The notes: a model not told the origin generated them from the sequence alone. Shown: positions 10,635 to 24,373, numbered from the stretch's first letter. The stretch: DNA of 64,000 nt from Myoxocephalus aenaeus (GCA_038501785.1 JBAMJR010000073.1:2963001-3027000), one strand, 5' to 3'. Made by a program: numbers and translations.

Positions 10635-13177
10635 AGTACATTGTACCGTGGTTTCCTGCTAAAACAGTCTGCACTGAATCCTCATTGCATGCAGTTACAA
10701 GGAAGTACCTGACAGTGACGTCTCTGTGCCTCTTGCATATTATAGCTTCATACAGTATGTTAGTGGGGGACATTTGGAGAAACAACTAGAGCTGCTTTTT
10801 CTAACTTAAATCTGCATACTGTTTGTATGTCTATGTCTGCTGTACTTGTTTCTATCTGAGTATGTGTGCAGGTCACCGTACAGGTCAAGTGCATTAATCG
10901 CAGATTAAAGGGAGCAGAGAAATGATTCCTGTGAACCTGATTATACACACACACACACACACACACACATTTTCTTGCTGAATCATGACCTCCCTCTCTG
11001 CTGCAATGCCAATGACTGTACAGTTTGTTCTCTTGGACTGGCAGTGTTTTAATCTAATGTCACGTTGTGGGGACACAAAGACATGCACACAAACACGTAC
11101 TTTCTTGTTAGAATAGCCCGACGGAAACATAAATATTGGTACCTTTGCAATTGACTCAGCGGGGCTATAATGACTATCAAGGGGAAAGCTGTTGACAGAC
11201 ACAGCTGTTAGTTAACACAACTGTGCAGGCAAACAGTCCTGGACAAGCCTCTTCAGTTCTCTGTAACTCAGGTGGGTAGTATGACCTGACAAAGGCTGTG
11301 ACGATATGAATCTTTCCACTCCAATGATAAGATTGCTCTCTTTGGATATCACAACATATTGAGAGAACTGGAATTGGTCCAACACAGTGTCTTTGAAGCG
11401 TGTTCCCAAAAAGTCTGTGAGGGCTTGAGGTCTCTCTTGCAGACATGTTGAGCCCTTTTATGCACACATTTTGTAAGTCGCATTTCTGCCAACAAAATTG
11501 CCCACAATGCATTGCGTTGTGACTTTAACCACGGACTGTGCATTCCAATACCCATACTACAATACTATTTAGTATGCCAGAAAAATATTAATATGTCCCC
11601 CATAGATAGTATGTTAAATGCAGTATGCCAAAAATACCAGGACGTCCCACAGCATCCGGTATCATTTCACAGTATTCAAGCCAGCATGCTTTTCTGATCC
11701 ACAATCCTCTGCGCGGCAGATATATAAGCAAGAGGGTCCAAATTAAAAGTGCAATGTTAAAATAAACTAGTATCTCCTAACTGAACACATCCTGCATGCA
11801 ACAGTACATACTTTGTATGGGCAGCTGCAGAATGCACTAAAGGTAAAACAGAAAATGAGTGTTAACAGAGGAAGCCCATAAGCGTTAAACCAAGAGGACG
11901 GCACATGGGTGTTCAAACTAGCATACTAAATTTACACAGAAACATTCTCTTAAAAAAGTTGACATGGTGCAGTAATCTGCTGTGGTTTATATTTTTGATT
12001 TTGCTTATTAAAGCTGTTTTGACAAAAACAAGTATAGCTGGATAGATGTATGGATCATAGATAATTGGACAACTGAGGGTTCAGTCAATAGATTCCATTG
12101 TTTTTCCATTTTTTGTAAAAAAAATTAAACTTGCATTTATTTTTTATGATTATACTGCACAAAAGGTGCATTTGAGTTCCCTCCACGGTTCCTTTAGAGG
12201 TGCAGGACTTGCAGTGAAAACAAGGCTACAGAGTTTAAAATATGACAGGAGCAAAAAACTCTGCGACACCGCTTGTGCTTCAGAGGTTTAAGCTACGAGG
12301 GACAATCTGAGAAAAAACATGAATAAATACATACAGAGGATATTGAAAGCAGAGTCTTCCTACAGGAGTTGCAAAGTGTCCCATTAATTTTCCGAATCGA
12401 CAAGGATAGGTGACTGGTAGCTGGAGCACTTTCAAGGCTCCTGGTTGAATCATTAGTACAAACAAAAAATAGCTGGTTCTTCAATAAAAAGCCACAAGCC
12501 TAAAGATACTTTTTAACATTTTTTTTTTAGAAAAGACTGATTATATAATCTGCAACTACAATTAATTCACATTCAGATTCTCGGTCCATTTTGGAAGCAA
12601 TTTGGCAACTTTTGGGGTTTTTTTTGTTCCCGATTGAAATTATGAAGCATTTTGAATGACACCTGGTGCCATTTGCCATCTTCCATGCCAAACAATCAGC
12701 AAAACATAATTTCTCAGAAACAAAACCCAAAGAATTCAAACTCAGGGCCATAATGTAAACCTATCATTACATTGTCTTAGAGAGCCTTTTGTCTGCATGT
12801 TGTGGAACATTGAAAGTATTTAGAGACCGAGGCTAATAGTCTGCAGCCATCTTATTCTAATTCATCCTGAGGCGACCATAACTGTCTGTGCAGAATGTCA
12901 AGCATGCATCTCCTTTCTCTTTGAAACCATGAGTGATGACTGAGGTATGAGTTTGAAAATTAAGTGAATCATATAATATGGGGTATGCCGTCACCCGATC
13001 ATAACTCTATTGAATATATATAGGAGCGACCATCACCCACCACACCACCATCATCGAAAGCAAATGAGAGAATATCTCTTGGAAGAACAGTGTTCATCCT
13101 TAATCCTTGATAGATGTCATGAGAGTATAGTGGAGCCACTTCAGTGGTATTGAAACTGGGGGAGAGAGAGATACAAA
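10635..13177. other. Non-coding stretch without recognised gene
   Basis: Holds a short CA array (10945-10969). The part at about 11540-11700, with repeated TAGTATG-like words, resembles a dispersed repeat but was not identified. No exon or terminus recognised elsewhere. Confidence 0.45.
10945..10969. repeat. (AC)n microsatellite
   Basis: About 12 AC units. Confidence 0.95.
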
Positions 13178-13179
13178 TA

Positions 13180-13335
13180 CAGTCAGGTCCATAAATATTT
13201 GGACATTGACACATTTTTCATTATTTTGGCTCTGTACACCACAACAATGGAGTTGAAATGAAAAAAGTGCAGACTTTCAGCTTTAATTTGAGGGTATTTA
13301 CATCCAAATCAGGTGAACGGTGTAGGTACTACACC
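13180..13335 (+). mobile_element. Tc1/mariner-type terminus, truncated
   Basis: After a TA (13178-13179) the sequence begins CAGTCAGGTCCATAAATATT and continues TTGGACATTGACACA. This is a well-known Tc1/mariner-type terminal sequence that is abundant in teleosts. The similarity runs to about 13335 (region ending ...CAGGTGAACGGTGTAGG), after which a GT microsatellite follows. No transposase and no opposite terminus were seen. Confidence 0.7.
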
Positions 13336-13360
13336 GTGAGAAGGGGGGGTGCATTTGTTG

Positions 13361-13361
<1 letters not shown>

Positions 13362-13422
<61 letters not shown>
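13362..13422. repeat. (TG)n microsatellite
   Basis: About 30 uninterrupted units, just beyond the truncated Tc1-type terminus. Confidence 0.97.
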
Positions 13423-13424
<2 letters not shown>

Positions 13425-16400
13425 ACTAGTTCTTCAGTTACACAGAAAGATCAAATTGCATCAATTTGGGCTCTCTACCACTCTCTCTCTCTATCTGTCT
13501 CTCTGTCTTTCTTTCCCTCCCACTCTTAGTCACCCCTGTTGCTCTCATCTCTCCCACTTTGTCTGACCGCTGTCCAGTCGTCATGTTGGTGCTCATCCAT
13601 CGGTCCAGCGTTCACCGCAGCGCAGTCTTTCTTTTTTTCATCTGTTGTTTGACCTCGCTGAGGACAGAGAGTGCTTAAAATGCAGACAGTAGTGTTGCAG
13701 CTTCCGTGTTGAGTGTTTTTCTTTCTTTAGCAGACGGAGAAGTTAAAGCACTGCGGCTTCCAACTTTGAAAGGTGTATGTTATGTGCAGCAAATCCATGA
13801 CTCGTGGTGTTTCATTAATTGTTGCCGGGAAGGTAACAAGGCTTAAGTAGTAGTATAAAGAAGGAGGTGGTTAGCTTTCAATAACTGTTAGTTCTGGTTA
13901 TAACGAGAGAAAAGATCTTTCCTCTCCTCTCCTCTCATTGCCATTTACTAAGCCCCCCCCTTCCTTGGGCCTGTTGGTGTTTTTGGATCTGAGAGAAGCT
14001 TTCGGCTCCGTGCCACAGCAGAGAGGCATATTCATACAATGGAGTCCTTCCAAAAGTCCTCCATCACTGATATACTCACATACGCAGGCTCACACTCCAT
14101 CAAACCGTCCCACTGTCACGGGCACGCATTTAATTATTCAGTCCCTAATTATCTCGTACACCCGGTTACGTAACTGAGGTTGCTTTTGTGAGTGGAGGGA
14201 AGAAGGGACTTGTAAGGAGAACTTGCCGGAAGAGCCGAGTTTTTGAGAGAATTTCATCTGGCCTCGCTGCTGATGCAATTTCTCCGGAGCATCTGAAACT
14301 GCTGGAAAGACATGGAAATAAAGCATATCTAAATCTAGTTTAGATTAAAAGATGAGGCTCTGTTCAGATCATCCCAAAACACACAGCCATGTGTGTATTT
14401 AAATATCCCTTCATCACTTCCTTCCTTCCTTTCTGAATCCTCTCCACTCACACTTCTCTGTCTCAGTGTGAGGCCGAACACTCTGTGAGGCTGTTTCAGT
14501 CAGCACAACTCTTTGTGCAAAAACTGTTCATTTTGAATCCAGTCACAGTCAAATTTAATCACACATTGTGCGGAAAACTACACCAACATCAGCTTCACCT
14601 CCTGTGTTTACTGGGGAAAAATGTTTTACATGTATTTTTGTGAAATACATGTTATCTTAGTAAAGGTTTACTTTTTGATGGGTAACATACCATGACCCCA
14701 CAAGCGCTCAGCATACACTAACATGCAGCCACGTGAGTAATGTTCATGTGCACACACAGAAACAAACAATCCACTCTGTCTTCTTTTTATTTTTTCACAT
14801 GTTGACATTTACAGCAGTTGCATGTGAACCTTGTGAAGCGTCACCACGGCATCAGTTTACCTCGGGCTAGCCCAGGGCCTGCGTGGTGTGTGGGGGTGGG
14901 GTTGGGAACATCACCTTTCATCAGCAATGGCCAGAGTGCCCATCCTTAATGTGTCTAAACCTATCTGGGATGTGACTGAGTACTCTGCGTGCCTCTGACA
15001 TCATGGAGTTTCCACTGCTGCGCTCGTCTCACCTCAGATAGCAGCTTTGATATTTCACACCGCTTGCTCACTCGCAGGGGTTCCCCACCCACCACCCCTC
15101 CTGACCATAGATGGACTCTGGAGAGTCGCTGTTTATGTGGAGAGGGGTCATCTGATAGCCCAAAGGTCAAACCTCCAACAGTGCATGTTGTATAAAGGTC
15201 AAGGAGCTTGACTGAATATCTAATGAAATTACTATACAGGAACCTTAAATCTTAGCTGACATTTTTGTTGTGAGGACGGGCTGCTGCTATATTCCAAATA
15301 AGGATGTGATTGCACAATGTTGGGCACCTTTTTGAACAAATTATCAATGTAAAAGAGCAGCACTTTATCGATGGAAAACAAGCTTATGCAAACATTTAAT
15401 GTACTCAATGTATATTTCTGAGTTTATATTTACCAGTGGATAGTCTGCTGTAACCCTATCCCATACGCTTGTGCTATAAATGAGGTGAGCACCCACATGG
15501 ACAATCAGCTCGATGATTTACTGGAGCAAAGTGTTGAATGGGGTTATTTCTCGTGGACAGTTTCAGAAATGTCAGCAGGTGTCGGTTCCACTTAAAAAAA
15601 GGTTTTTCATTAGAGTTCTAATGTTTGCTATATAATCATGTCCATTTTTTATTTGTATGACATGGACTTGATTGAATGATGTACTAGCTTGTTGGAAAAA
15701 TGCATTTTAACAGTATAATTTAGGAAAATACTTTCTCCTGTTTCCGGGTGCTTGGTAAGCCAACTGTGTACGAGCAGCAGAGGAATGCTGCGTTATACTA
15801 GTGGCTTACCTCTGAGGCGTCCTTTCCTGTGAGCGACTCGTGTCAAGCCTTTTCTTGAATACCAATGGTTCGTCTGGTCAGTCTTGCAACCTGATACCAT
15901 TCTTGGACGGAGCATCTCTGAGTCTGCAAGAAGGAGCCACTTCCATGTTTGGCCAACATTCCTCTCTGCACTAGCAGCTGGTTTTTGTCTTCTCCTATTT
16001 TAAAAGAAACCTTGTTTGTGCAGAATTTCCTGTATACATGGACATGTCCAACAAACACATCAACTAACAAACAGTTTACACGTCACAGCAGATGACGGAT
16101 GTTCGCCACAATTTATTTTGGGCGATTTTGTTATGAGCGGCGATGATACTTTATAAGACCAGGACTCACATTTTCCATCACATACACCGCACACAGCCAG
16201 CAGAACGAGGTGATATGACACCTCTAACTTTAGTCTCCTTCTGTGCCGCTCAGGATAATCCAGTTAGGATGCGCTATCAGGAGGTTTTAGCTCCCTTGCT
16301 TCCAGCTGGAGGAAAAACAGACTCCTGGCTCCAGTCGAGCCTGAACTGGCCCAGTATCCTGAATAAACCTTTGTCAGATAAGTGCATGTTATACTGACAC

Positions 16401-16706
16401 TGTAAGATCTCCCCATGCACAGGCATAGACTGACATAAATGCAGTACATTCTGTCAAACCTCATTTTTGGGATGTGTGTGTGTGTTGGTGTGCAGATTAG
16501 TTGTTAAGTGTGTGTTTGTGTTTGTGTGTGTGAAGGTCAGAGGTTGCGGGGGGCACCAGCTGATATCCCTGACCCAAAACGAGAGTAGTGTCCTTGATGA
16601 CAGCCTGGCAACTATAATTGTCGTGACAACCTTCAGGAATGAGTTGTCATGTGACACTTCTTCCTCAGAACCGAGGGCAATGGAAAAAGAAAACACACAT
16701 TTGCAT

Positions 16707-16733
16707 TCTCTCTCTCTCTCTCTCTCTCACTCT

Positions 16734-16825
<92 letters not shown>
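16707..16825. repeat. (TC)n-(CA)n compound microsatellite
   Basis: TC units at 16707-16728, a short GC-rich link, then about 44 CA units at 16738-16825. Confidence 0.97.
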
Positions 16826-16828
<3 letters not shown>

Positions 16829-17346
16829 CTGTATCAGTGGGGGGAACCCTTCTGAAACAATGTCTAGCACGCTTGGGGTTTTGAGAGGAGTGCAGGTGGG
16901 ATTTAACTCCCCTCTGGAGAGCAACAAACCCGGGCATGACGCGGGGCCACAGACCCTCATCGCCACCTCACTACTCTGAATTTATGATCTGCTTGTCCTT
17001 GTGATGCCACCAGTTTTTATGGTGTTTCTGACCCTTTGTGAGATGAGAAGAATCTTCAGTGTGCCTATAAATCATGTCTGGTTTGCCAGTCTGCCTCTCC
17101 TCAACGCAAAACATATTTTCCAAAGCTGTTGCTTGTTTTTGGCATACGTAAAGTAAGATTAAGGTTACCTAAAATAACCTGTTGAGTGTGTGTAATTCTA
17201 CCCTGAGACATTCTCTCATCTTCCAGCCCTCCATAAAGAAAGCCGGATTTGAGTGTGACAAGCAGCGCTGAAATATTTTCTCCTTGCTTTGAAGCCAACA
17301 TCCAGGGATAGCCATCACGGGACCTCCAGCGCTCTGATGTCTGGAG

Positions 17347-17371
17347 CACACACACACACACACACACACAC
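17347..17371. repeat. (CA)n microsatellite
   Basis: About 12 CA units. Confidence 0.95.
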
Positions 17372-18672
17372 GTTTGCGTGCATGAACAGCTAAAACACTC
17401 TATCACTTGTCAAGTGTATTTGGCACTGGCTTGCCTTGCTCTACAATGTTTTCATTTATTTGTGGGCTGGTGTTGCTTCTCTCCTTGTCACGTTAGTTCT
17501 GTTTTCATAGTACCTATATCTGCTGCCTTTCGATTATTCATGCATGTCTGTATGTGTGATAGACCGATACCCGTTATTACAAGAGTACATGTAAGGTTTC
17601 TACATGCTGCACAGAGACTTAAATGTGTTGTTTAGGGTGTGAGGCTGCTAACTATATCGGTCTTACCCTTTGGCACACGCACACACATGCACACACACAT
17701 GCACACACGCACAGCTTTTTGGAGGCCGGTAATTAGTCGAAGCAGTTAGGTGATAACAAGCGCCAGCCACACGTTTCCAACAGAGGTGCCGGTGCCAACA
17801 TGCAGCCGGAAGTCACAGCCCACCCCCTCCCAGGAGGATACCCTTAAACACAGATGTACACGCACACCGACTTTCATAAGTACAAGATAACATGAACATT
17901 TCCAAGGCTAACGAACATGATCTTCCCCTTTTACTGAAAATGATGTGCATCAAGATGGAGTGAATGTCTTCTCCATTTCCTCCTCCTACTCAGTCCTTCC
18001 CCTTTTTATTTTGCTTGTCTCCTCCACCCACTCCTCCTCCTCCTCCTCCGTCTACACAATCTATGAGTCATCTGATCCAAGGGGTGAGATGCAGCATTCA
18101 GTAGATTATTTTCATCTTGCGGTGCTACACGAGAGGCAATCTTCACGTTTCTTTTGTCCTCTTTCATCTCCCTCCTTGGCTTTCATCCATCCGTCACCCG
18201 GTGACAAGCTACAAGTTGAAACCTTGTTGCTTGTGAGAGATTTTGTGCAGTCTGAGGTCACGTCAGAAAAGGCTGCTCCCCCGCTGAATGCACTTTATAT
18301 GAGCGCCCATATGGTCCTCTGGAGTGGGAAGTTTCCATCTCGGCTCGCTGTTCATGATGGAACGGCAGCTTGATCAAATGGAGACTGTGTGTGCGTTTGT
18401 GTCTCATCAATCACAGGAGGTGGTCCCAGTCATAACGGTCTTTGTTGCCATGATGGGAACTTGCTGCTTAATCATATGTTGCTGTATTGATCACACCATC
18501 ATTTACTAAAAACATATTGGGGATTTGAGTCATCAGAGACGACATATTGGTGTCAGTCTCCTTCTCTCTCTTCTTCCTCTGCTGTTTCCTCACCACTTCC
18601 CACGACCTTCTTTCCTCTTCCAAATACGTCTCAGGTTCACTTTTCCTTTCTCTCTTATTTCTTTTCCTTCAG

Positions 18673-18956
18673 GTTGTGGAAACAGCAGTATGAGCGGTGA
18701 CATGTACAGTGCCGGCTACCGCTCCATCACCAACATAGACTACTCCTCTGTGTGCATCAGTACGATGAGGGCCAGGTACAGCGGCTGCCCGGGTATGACC
18801 TGGCATCAGATGGACGTGCGCCAGCTCTCCTTTCCCGATGCGTCCTTTGATGTCATCATAGAGAAGGCCACGCTGGATGCCATCATGGTGGAAGATAAGA
18901 CGCCCTGGGAGGTGTCCCCTCAAACTGCCGTTTTCATTCACCAAGCACTTACAGAG
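18673..18956 (+). CDS. eef1akmt4: EEF1A lysine methyltransferase 4, internal coding exon
   Basis: EEF1AKMT4 is a class I (seven-beta-strand) S-adenosylmethionine-dependent methyltransferase that modifies a lysine of translation elongation factor eEF1A. This internal exon encodes the front half of the Rossmann fold. It has CGNSSMSG, the rest of motif I (GxGxS) whose first glycine is split by the upstream intron; ITNIDYSSVCISTM, with the acidic residue expected to contact SAM; and MDVRQLSFPDASFDVIIEKATLDA, motifs II/III in the form shared with the METTL13/EEF1AKMT4 group. The exon starts after a pyrimidine tract and TTCAG at 18672, with two bases completing a split Gly codon. It ends after GAG at 18956 before donor GTATCG, so phase 0. 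The protein continues without gap at 48937 (ALTE|VRRCLK). The 5' coding part is not in the part of the window I could recognise. In human the orthologue is also found as a read-through with ECE2. Confidence 0.93.
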
Positions 18957-20269
18957 GTATCGTTATAATTCTGTGAATCCTGATAAGGGTTGAATATTTC
19001 TTGAATTGAGCTCACAAGTATTATTGGAAATCCTTGCCAATAATGAGTTAATTTAGCATAAGCACTCTCATGTTTCTGTTGTGCTCCGTGTCATTGTGTT
19101 TACGCTCTGAAACAAAGATGCCAAACTTCAAATATCATTATTAGAGTAATGTAAGCAGCACATTTTTCAATGGGGTTCAATGCTAAAAGTTGCGCCTTAC
19201 AGTTCAGCTGTGTTGGATAATTAAGCAGCACTTGGATGAAGTCCTAGAACAACGTTTTATACAATTGTTTATTATTAATCAATTAGAAGAAACCAACAAA
19301 TAATATTGAACATATAGGCCTGTATTTTCATCATGCCTCTCCCATATTCAGGCCTGCGATTTGGTTGGGCTTGATGGGACATTATAGACAATAGTTATTC
19401 TTCTTAACAGCATACGGGTCAATCTTGTTAAAAAACAAATGCTCAGCTCTTGTCAAGTCAGATTCAACAACTCCCATAGTCGGTTTAACTTCTATGCTTA
19501 GAGTTGGAGGATGTTTTTCTTTTGGAAGACTGGCATTTATTTTCTTGAGGAAAGCAGCTCCCTTATATTCTGTATATTTTATTGTCCTCTACCAGTCAGT
19601 ATTGTACAAACTACCAGCGTCTTTACACGCCTATGATGATTTGAACACTCTGCTGCAGTAAGAGGTCATCTGTAAATTACTTCTCCCTGACAGTGAAATC
19701 GGTAATAGTGGCACTTTACATTTCCACTCCATCTCCACAGCCCATCAGTTGACTCGCATGACGTCCAGTGCCTTTCAGCTTCTGGCTGTACACTAACCAG
19801 CACCGTTCAATGTGACAATGACAATGTTTTGCATTAACCATGCTTGACCTTGACACACTAAGACAAGAGAACACTGCTATCAACTGAAGTAGGTGACTCC
19901 CGAGCTCTGAATGTGGAAGAATTATTCATGATGTACTCATTGCATTTGGAGCACTGCTAAATGAGTTATAATTCAAAGTTTAGTTTGTAATTACAGGTGT
20001 AGTGCAGGCTCAATACACAGACTGAATATATAATTACAGTAAATACATTATGGGAAAAGTCAGATAGTTTGATTCATTTTAATGGAGGCAGGGGACGAAG
20101 TGCAAATAATGTTAATGCAAATAAAACTGAGAAAAAAAAATACAGGCTTTTTTACCTGATATTTTTTTTAAATAATATGATGCTTTTCAGTCGAATATTC
20201 TTCTGAAAATGTTGCAGTTATTAGGCTGCCAGCATAGAGTTTATGCTGATGATTTGGATTTGGCAATAA

Positions 20270-20340
20270 ATGATGTTGTGTATTAGTGGCACAGACTGTA
20301 CATAGGAAGTGGACGTTGTCACCATGACGTCACCCATTGG
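20270..20340. repeat. Fragment of a teleost interspersed repeat
   Basis: The stretch with CATGACGTCACCCATTGG and TTTGTGGACTCC resembles a repeat fragment often seen in fish genomes, class unknown to me. Assignment is from memory only. Confidence 0.35.
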
Positions 20341-22842
20341 TTTGTGGACTCCTTTATTTGAAAAGGAATTGACATACTAATCAGTGATGAAAATGAATTA
20401 TAATAATATATATATATTTTTTAAAGTGTTTCAATTCCGGCCATATTTGAAGGTGTCATTCATTTTTTAAATCTTTGTTTAATTAACTAAATTAATTTAG
20501 TTAAAATTCGCGTGTATAAGAACAAGAGGCGGTGCCTTGTACTGCAGTGGATGCCAATTCCTTAAATGCAATGGACGTCTACAACTGTCACTTCCACCCC
20601 TTAAAGTGTCAGGACATTTGAGAGCTTCGCAAATCTGCGCTTAGTAGTCAATTAAAGCCCAAATGATGTGTTAGTTGGATTTAGTTTGAACGTTAAGTAT
20701 TTCTGTGCAGTCACTTACACTCACCTGCTAGAAGTCCCTTTAAAATAAAGGGATAGGCATGATGCATCACATGCATTTATGTCAGGCATCCCTGGGAGAA
20801 GATGAGGCCTGAAAAATATGATGATACTGAAGTATTTAAAGGATCTTTTGATCACCCCAAATCAACTGAGGATTTAGTGCTGCGAGCCTAATCAGGGACA
20901 ATCCTGACTCTCGACTAAACAAAGGCATACACTGTGCTGTATACAGGCCAAGATTTTATGGATAAAGTCTGACTATAGCAACAGACACACACATGCACAA
21001 AGAGGTAGACCGTGTCCTGGGTGTTTTCCCCGAACAGAAGGAAGTCTTAAAGAAGGATCGCTGAGTGTGTTTGGGGCCCAGATGGGAGGATTTGACATCC
21101 CTTCAAAAGAAGTGTCGCTGAACTCACGAAGCAGCCCTGTTTGAAAGCCATTACAGAGTCGAGTTCCTTCTCAGTCCTCATCACCTGCTTCCCTTCACAC
21201 CATCTCTTCTTCTCACGTATGCCTCTCACTCTGTTTTCCCCTTGTTTCCACTTATATTTCTCTCACCTGCTCTCAGCTCAGGGCTGTGTAGAGCTGGTAA
21301 TGTGTGGTTGTGTCATGATCTCTTGTTGCTGCACTGCGAGTGTTGTTCATCTCGATGTGTGCAAATACCGGGGTGAGTGTGTAATCACAGAGAAGTTGAT
21401 AGCTCTCTCCACACTGGTGTATTTTTTGCACATATGGTTACAGAAGTCACGACTATATGTGTGCGTTATGCAGAAATGTAGGAGGCGCGTTCAGAGCCTA
21501 CTTTTGTTTCTTGCAAAAAAAACATTCTTGCTGAATGATAAAAAGAAAAGTGGACAGATGAAGGGAGACGAGGAAGAGAGAGAAAGGTGAGAAGGAAAGA
21601 AAGAAACTGAAGAAGCAGGGAAATCGCTTCTGACGAATCTTTTGCTGAAAGAAAAGAAGGAATTGAAAGGATGGAAAGGGTGAATCTGCATGACAGCACG
21701 GGAAAAAGAGGAAAAGGAGGCCGACAGAAAGCTAATGAACATTGCACCAGTGTGAGACCGATGGGAAGAAGGTTGCAAAGGAGAAGTGGAAAGACAAACA
21801 AATATGCCCTGTAAGCGTTTCCTAACAAAATACATAGTGTTTAAGTAAAAAGCCAATAAATATAAACGTGACAATCAACAATCTTAAGCACTTATCAGCA
21901 TTAAAACAAACCGTGCAAATCCATTAGATAGCATGGCACGAAGCCACAGAACAAACAAACAAAATGCACCACAATATGCAGAACTACAAAAATGTCCTCA
22001 CACAGTCATCGCTGGAGCCTGTCAAGGACATGCTCTATATAGAACCATGGAACAATAGCTGTACCAACAAATACAGTTTTATTTTTGTTGCAAACACACA
22101 CACAAACAACATCTCACAGCAGAGGCCTTGGTGCACTGAGGTGTGAAATTTATTTCACAGCCTGACATGCTCTGTGAATCACTTTTACTGTTGCTATGGA
22201 GACTCTTTTATTGGATATCATTTCAGACTAACACTCTTAATTGCTAACCTTTAGTCTTGCTCAAAGAGGTAAAGATTAGTCATTAGGCTTGTTCAAAGAG
22301 GCAAGGGCTAGTTATCTTAAAATGTTTTTCAGTTCTGTTTAAGGAAGTAAATATAAATCAGTGGTTTAACATTTAAAAAATGTTTTATGTACGTGAAGAT
22401 AATACATTCTTTTCCATCTTCAATAAACGTCCATTGTCCGCTGTAGAGCAGTGTCCCTGGTGTCTGGTTTTCTCTTTTTATTTTGCTTAAGGGCACTAAA
22501 GTGGAGGTTGTTGATAATGCAAGGTCTAGAATTTTAGCCACGTTTACAAGTTTGGTAATTCTCCATATTGTCAGTATATTGTGTGCAACATATGAGGGAA
22601 AAACTTTAAAACTGAGAAAGTAAAAATGTTGTGAAGAGAGTTGTGTTCTGTTAAGACCAAACGTGTCAGTTTGGTGGCAAGAAATTAGAATCCTCCACGC
22701 TACAAATTATAAGTCCATGGGGACCTGCTCTGTCAATTCAGACTCAATTCAGGACTTCTTTAAATCAAACATTTAAATTTGTACCTGCACTCTTCGCATC
22801 CCTCCTCCCACGGCACCGTCAGCTCAACCAGAATTACCTACT

Positions 22843-23055
22843 GGTCTTTGGTAGAAGATCGGAGGTTCGCTCCATGGCTTCTCCAGTCCGCATGTTGAAG
22901 TGTCCTTGTTCAAGATACTGAAGCCCGAATTGCTCCCAAAGGTCGTGCCATCGGTTCGTGTGAAATGAGCTTTAGAATAGATCTTGATGAGCAGGTGATA
23001 GCTTGTATGACAGCCTCTTCCATCAGTGCATTAATGTGTGTGAATGGGGTAAATG
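22843..23055 (+). mobile_element. Decayed tRNA-derived SINE-like sequence
   Basis: It contains a B-box-like GGAGGTTCGCTCC (about 22861-22873) followed by a region ending TTGTTCAAGATACTGAAGCC, which parallels the GAGCAAGACACTGAACCC block of the better-preserved SINE at 28.1 kb. It abuts the truncated 3' side of the reverse-transcriptase element. Confidence 0.5.
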
Positions 23056-24140
23056 CTGGCATGTAGTATTCAGTCACTGGGATGTAGAAGTTATAGAGTC
23101 CTTCTTGGATAAGGTCTTGTGGAATTGAACAGTAGGTGTTTGTAAGGTCTAACCAGACAATTGTTAGGCCATCTTTCTTCAGCTTGGCCTATCAAATTGT
23201 TTGGCCATTGGTTCCAGGAACCCCTGAAAAAGCCTGGGATACCACCCTTCTGGGTGGATTTGTTGATGTAGTGGTTCTGTGTCATGTAAGAAGTCAGCCT
23301 TCTTACAGAGAAGAAAATCTTGCATTCCACTTTCAGGAGGGAGATTGTCCTCAACAGGTAAATTGTGGAGGAACCCTACTCCTTTGGAACAAAGCATCTC
23401 TTTGCCAATGTCAAGCTTGATGGACTCGTGCCTTTGGCCCAGGTCTTTCTCATGATCTTACACAACCTCTGGAGACGTTTAAGGCATTTGTTGTAGACCT
23501 TATGAGAAATACCACTTTTGGCTGAGCCAGCTGATGCTTTGGCTTTTTGAATGAGGTCTTGGATTTTCTGCCACATGGGCTCCTTCAAAATGGTTTTCTA
23601 GGTTTGCGAACATTCTGTTCCTCATGACTTCTGGGGTGCTGTGTGCATCCCGCAGGAACTACCTCTGGCTTCAAACTGGATGGAGCGCCAGATTTTTGTT
23701 GGCCGGGTAAAGTCCCGGTGACGCTGTATGGGTCTTAAACAAACTGCACTTGCCTTTTCGCTTTCCTCCGTCTTTGCTGTCAAGATATGCTTTGGTCATT
23801 GATACCTTCTTTTTTTTCTTTTCTTTTTACCATTGAGCTAGGTTTTCAGTTTTTTTCAGATGCTTTTCTGATGATCTAGAGACCATTTGATCTTCTCTTT
23901 TGTGACAAATAGATTCTGGTAACCAAAGGTAAACTCACTTGGGGGTGTTCTCTGGTGTTGATGTGGCTGAAGTGCCAAGAGATCTTCTGCTCCCTGGTTG
24001 GAGAAACCCCACAATCCTAAGGTATCCCCACTTCCAATGGTCTAATGTATTGGAAAACACTGTGTACCCACCTATCCATCATGATGGGGAGCCCCATGTC
24101 ATGACATCCTCGTTAGCTGGTTTAATGCATAAAGTGAGAA
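23056..24140 (-). mobile_element. Degenerate retrotransposon with reverse-transcriptase region
   Basis: Minus-strand translation gives, in order, a segment with SGISHKVYNKC and AKRCFVPKE (23376-23588); a segment with RTISLLKVECKIFFSVRRLT and STQKGGIPG (23200-23354); and a segment with GLTIVWLDLTNTYCSIP (about 23100-23190). This order matches the palm entry and motif A (the D of WLD) of a non-LTR-type reverse transcriptase family widespread in fish and aquatic invertebrates. The segments are in different frames and the FADD motif B/C part is missing beyond about 23060, so it is dead and 3'-truncated. Upstream (23590-24140) is further relic sequence. I cannot name the clade with certainty. Confidence 0.7.
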
Positions 24141-24282
24141 ACATTCATTGACGTTGATTGGTTGTCCCTGTCTCCTTCTGTGGAGAGTTCTCCCATGCTC
24201 CATTACCGGGAAGCTTGGATGCCTGCCGGGAAGACGGCCCCAGGGGAACATTCATATTAGGACACACACACACATACCTGGC

Positions 24283-24285
<3 letters not shown>

Positions 24286-24373
<88 letters not shown>
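24286..24373. repeat. (CA)n microsatellite
   Basis: About 44 units; opposite in sense to the GT array at 24443, 69 bp away. Confidence 0.97.

Larger units (their letters stand above)
13423..18672. other. Probable eef1akmt4 upstream intron, non-coding
   Basis: This stretch precedes the acceptor at 18671-18672. It contains microsatellites at 16707-16825 and 17347-17371 and pyrimidine-rich sequence at about 18540-18670 leading to the acceptor. I looked for the missing N-terminal eef1akmt4 exon (expected to encode a YWDxRY ... WF motif ending in VLG) and did not find it. Confidence 0.45.

Noticed and set aside
11212..11409. 65-residue minus-strand frame with fairly protein-like composition
   Set aside because: No motif recognised and no clear splice context; a protein search would be needed to revive it.
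11540..11700. Possible DNA transposon terminus with TAGTATG words
   Set aside because: Looks repeated, but no matching inverted end or target duplication could be found.
1..18672. N-terminal eef1akmt4 exon
   Set aside because: Searched for a YWDxRY / WF-type segment ending in VLG before a donor; none recognised, so it is probably upstream of the window or missed.
18525..18968. Met-initiated 147-residue frame covering the first eef1akmt4 exon
   Set aside because: Its N-terminal part is the pyrimidine-rich intron before the acceptor; family similarity begins exactly after the AG at 18671-18672.
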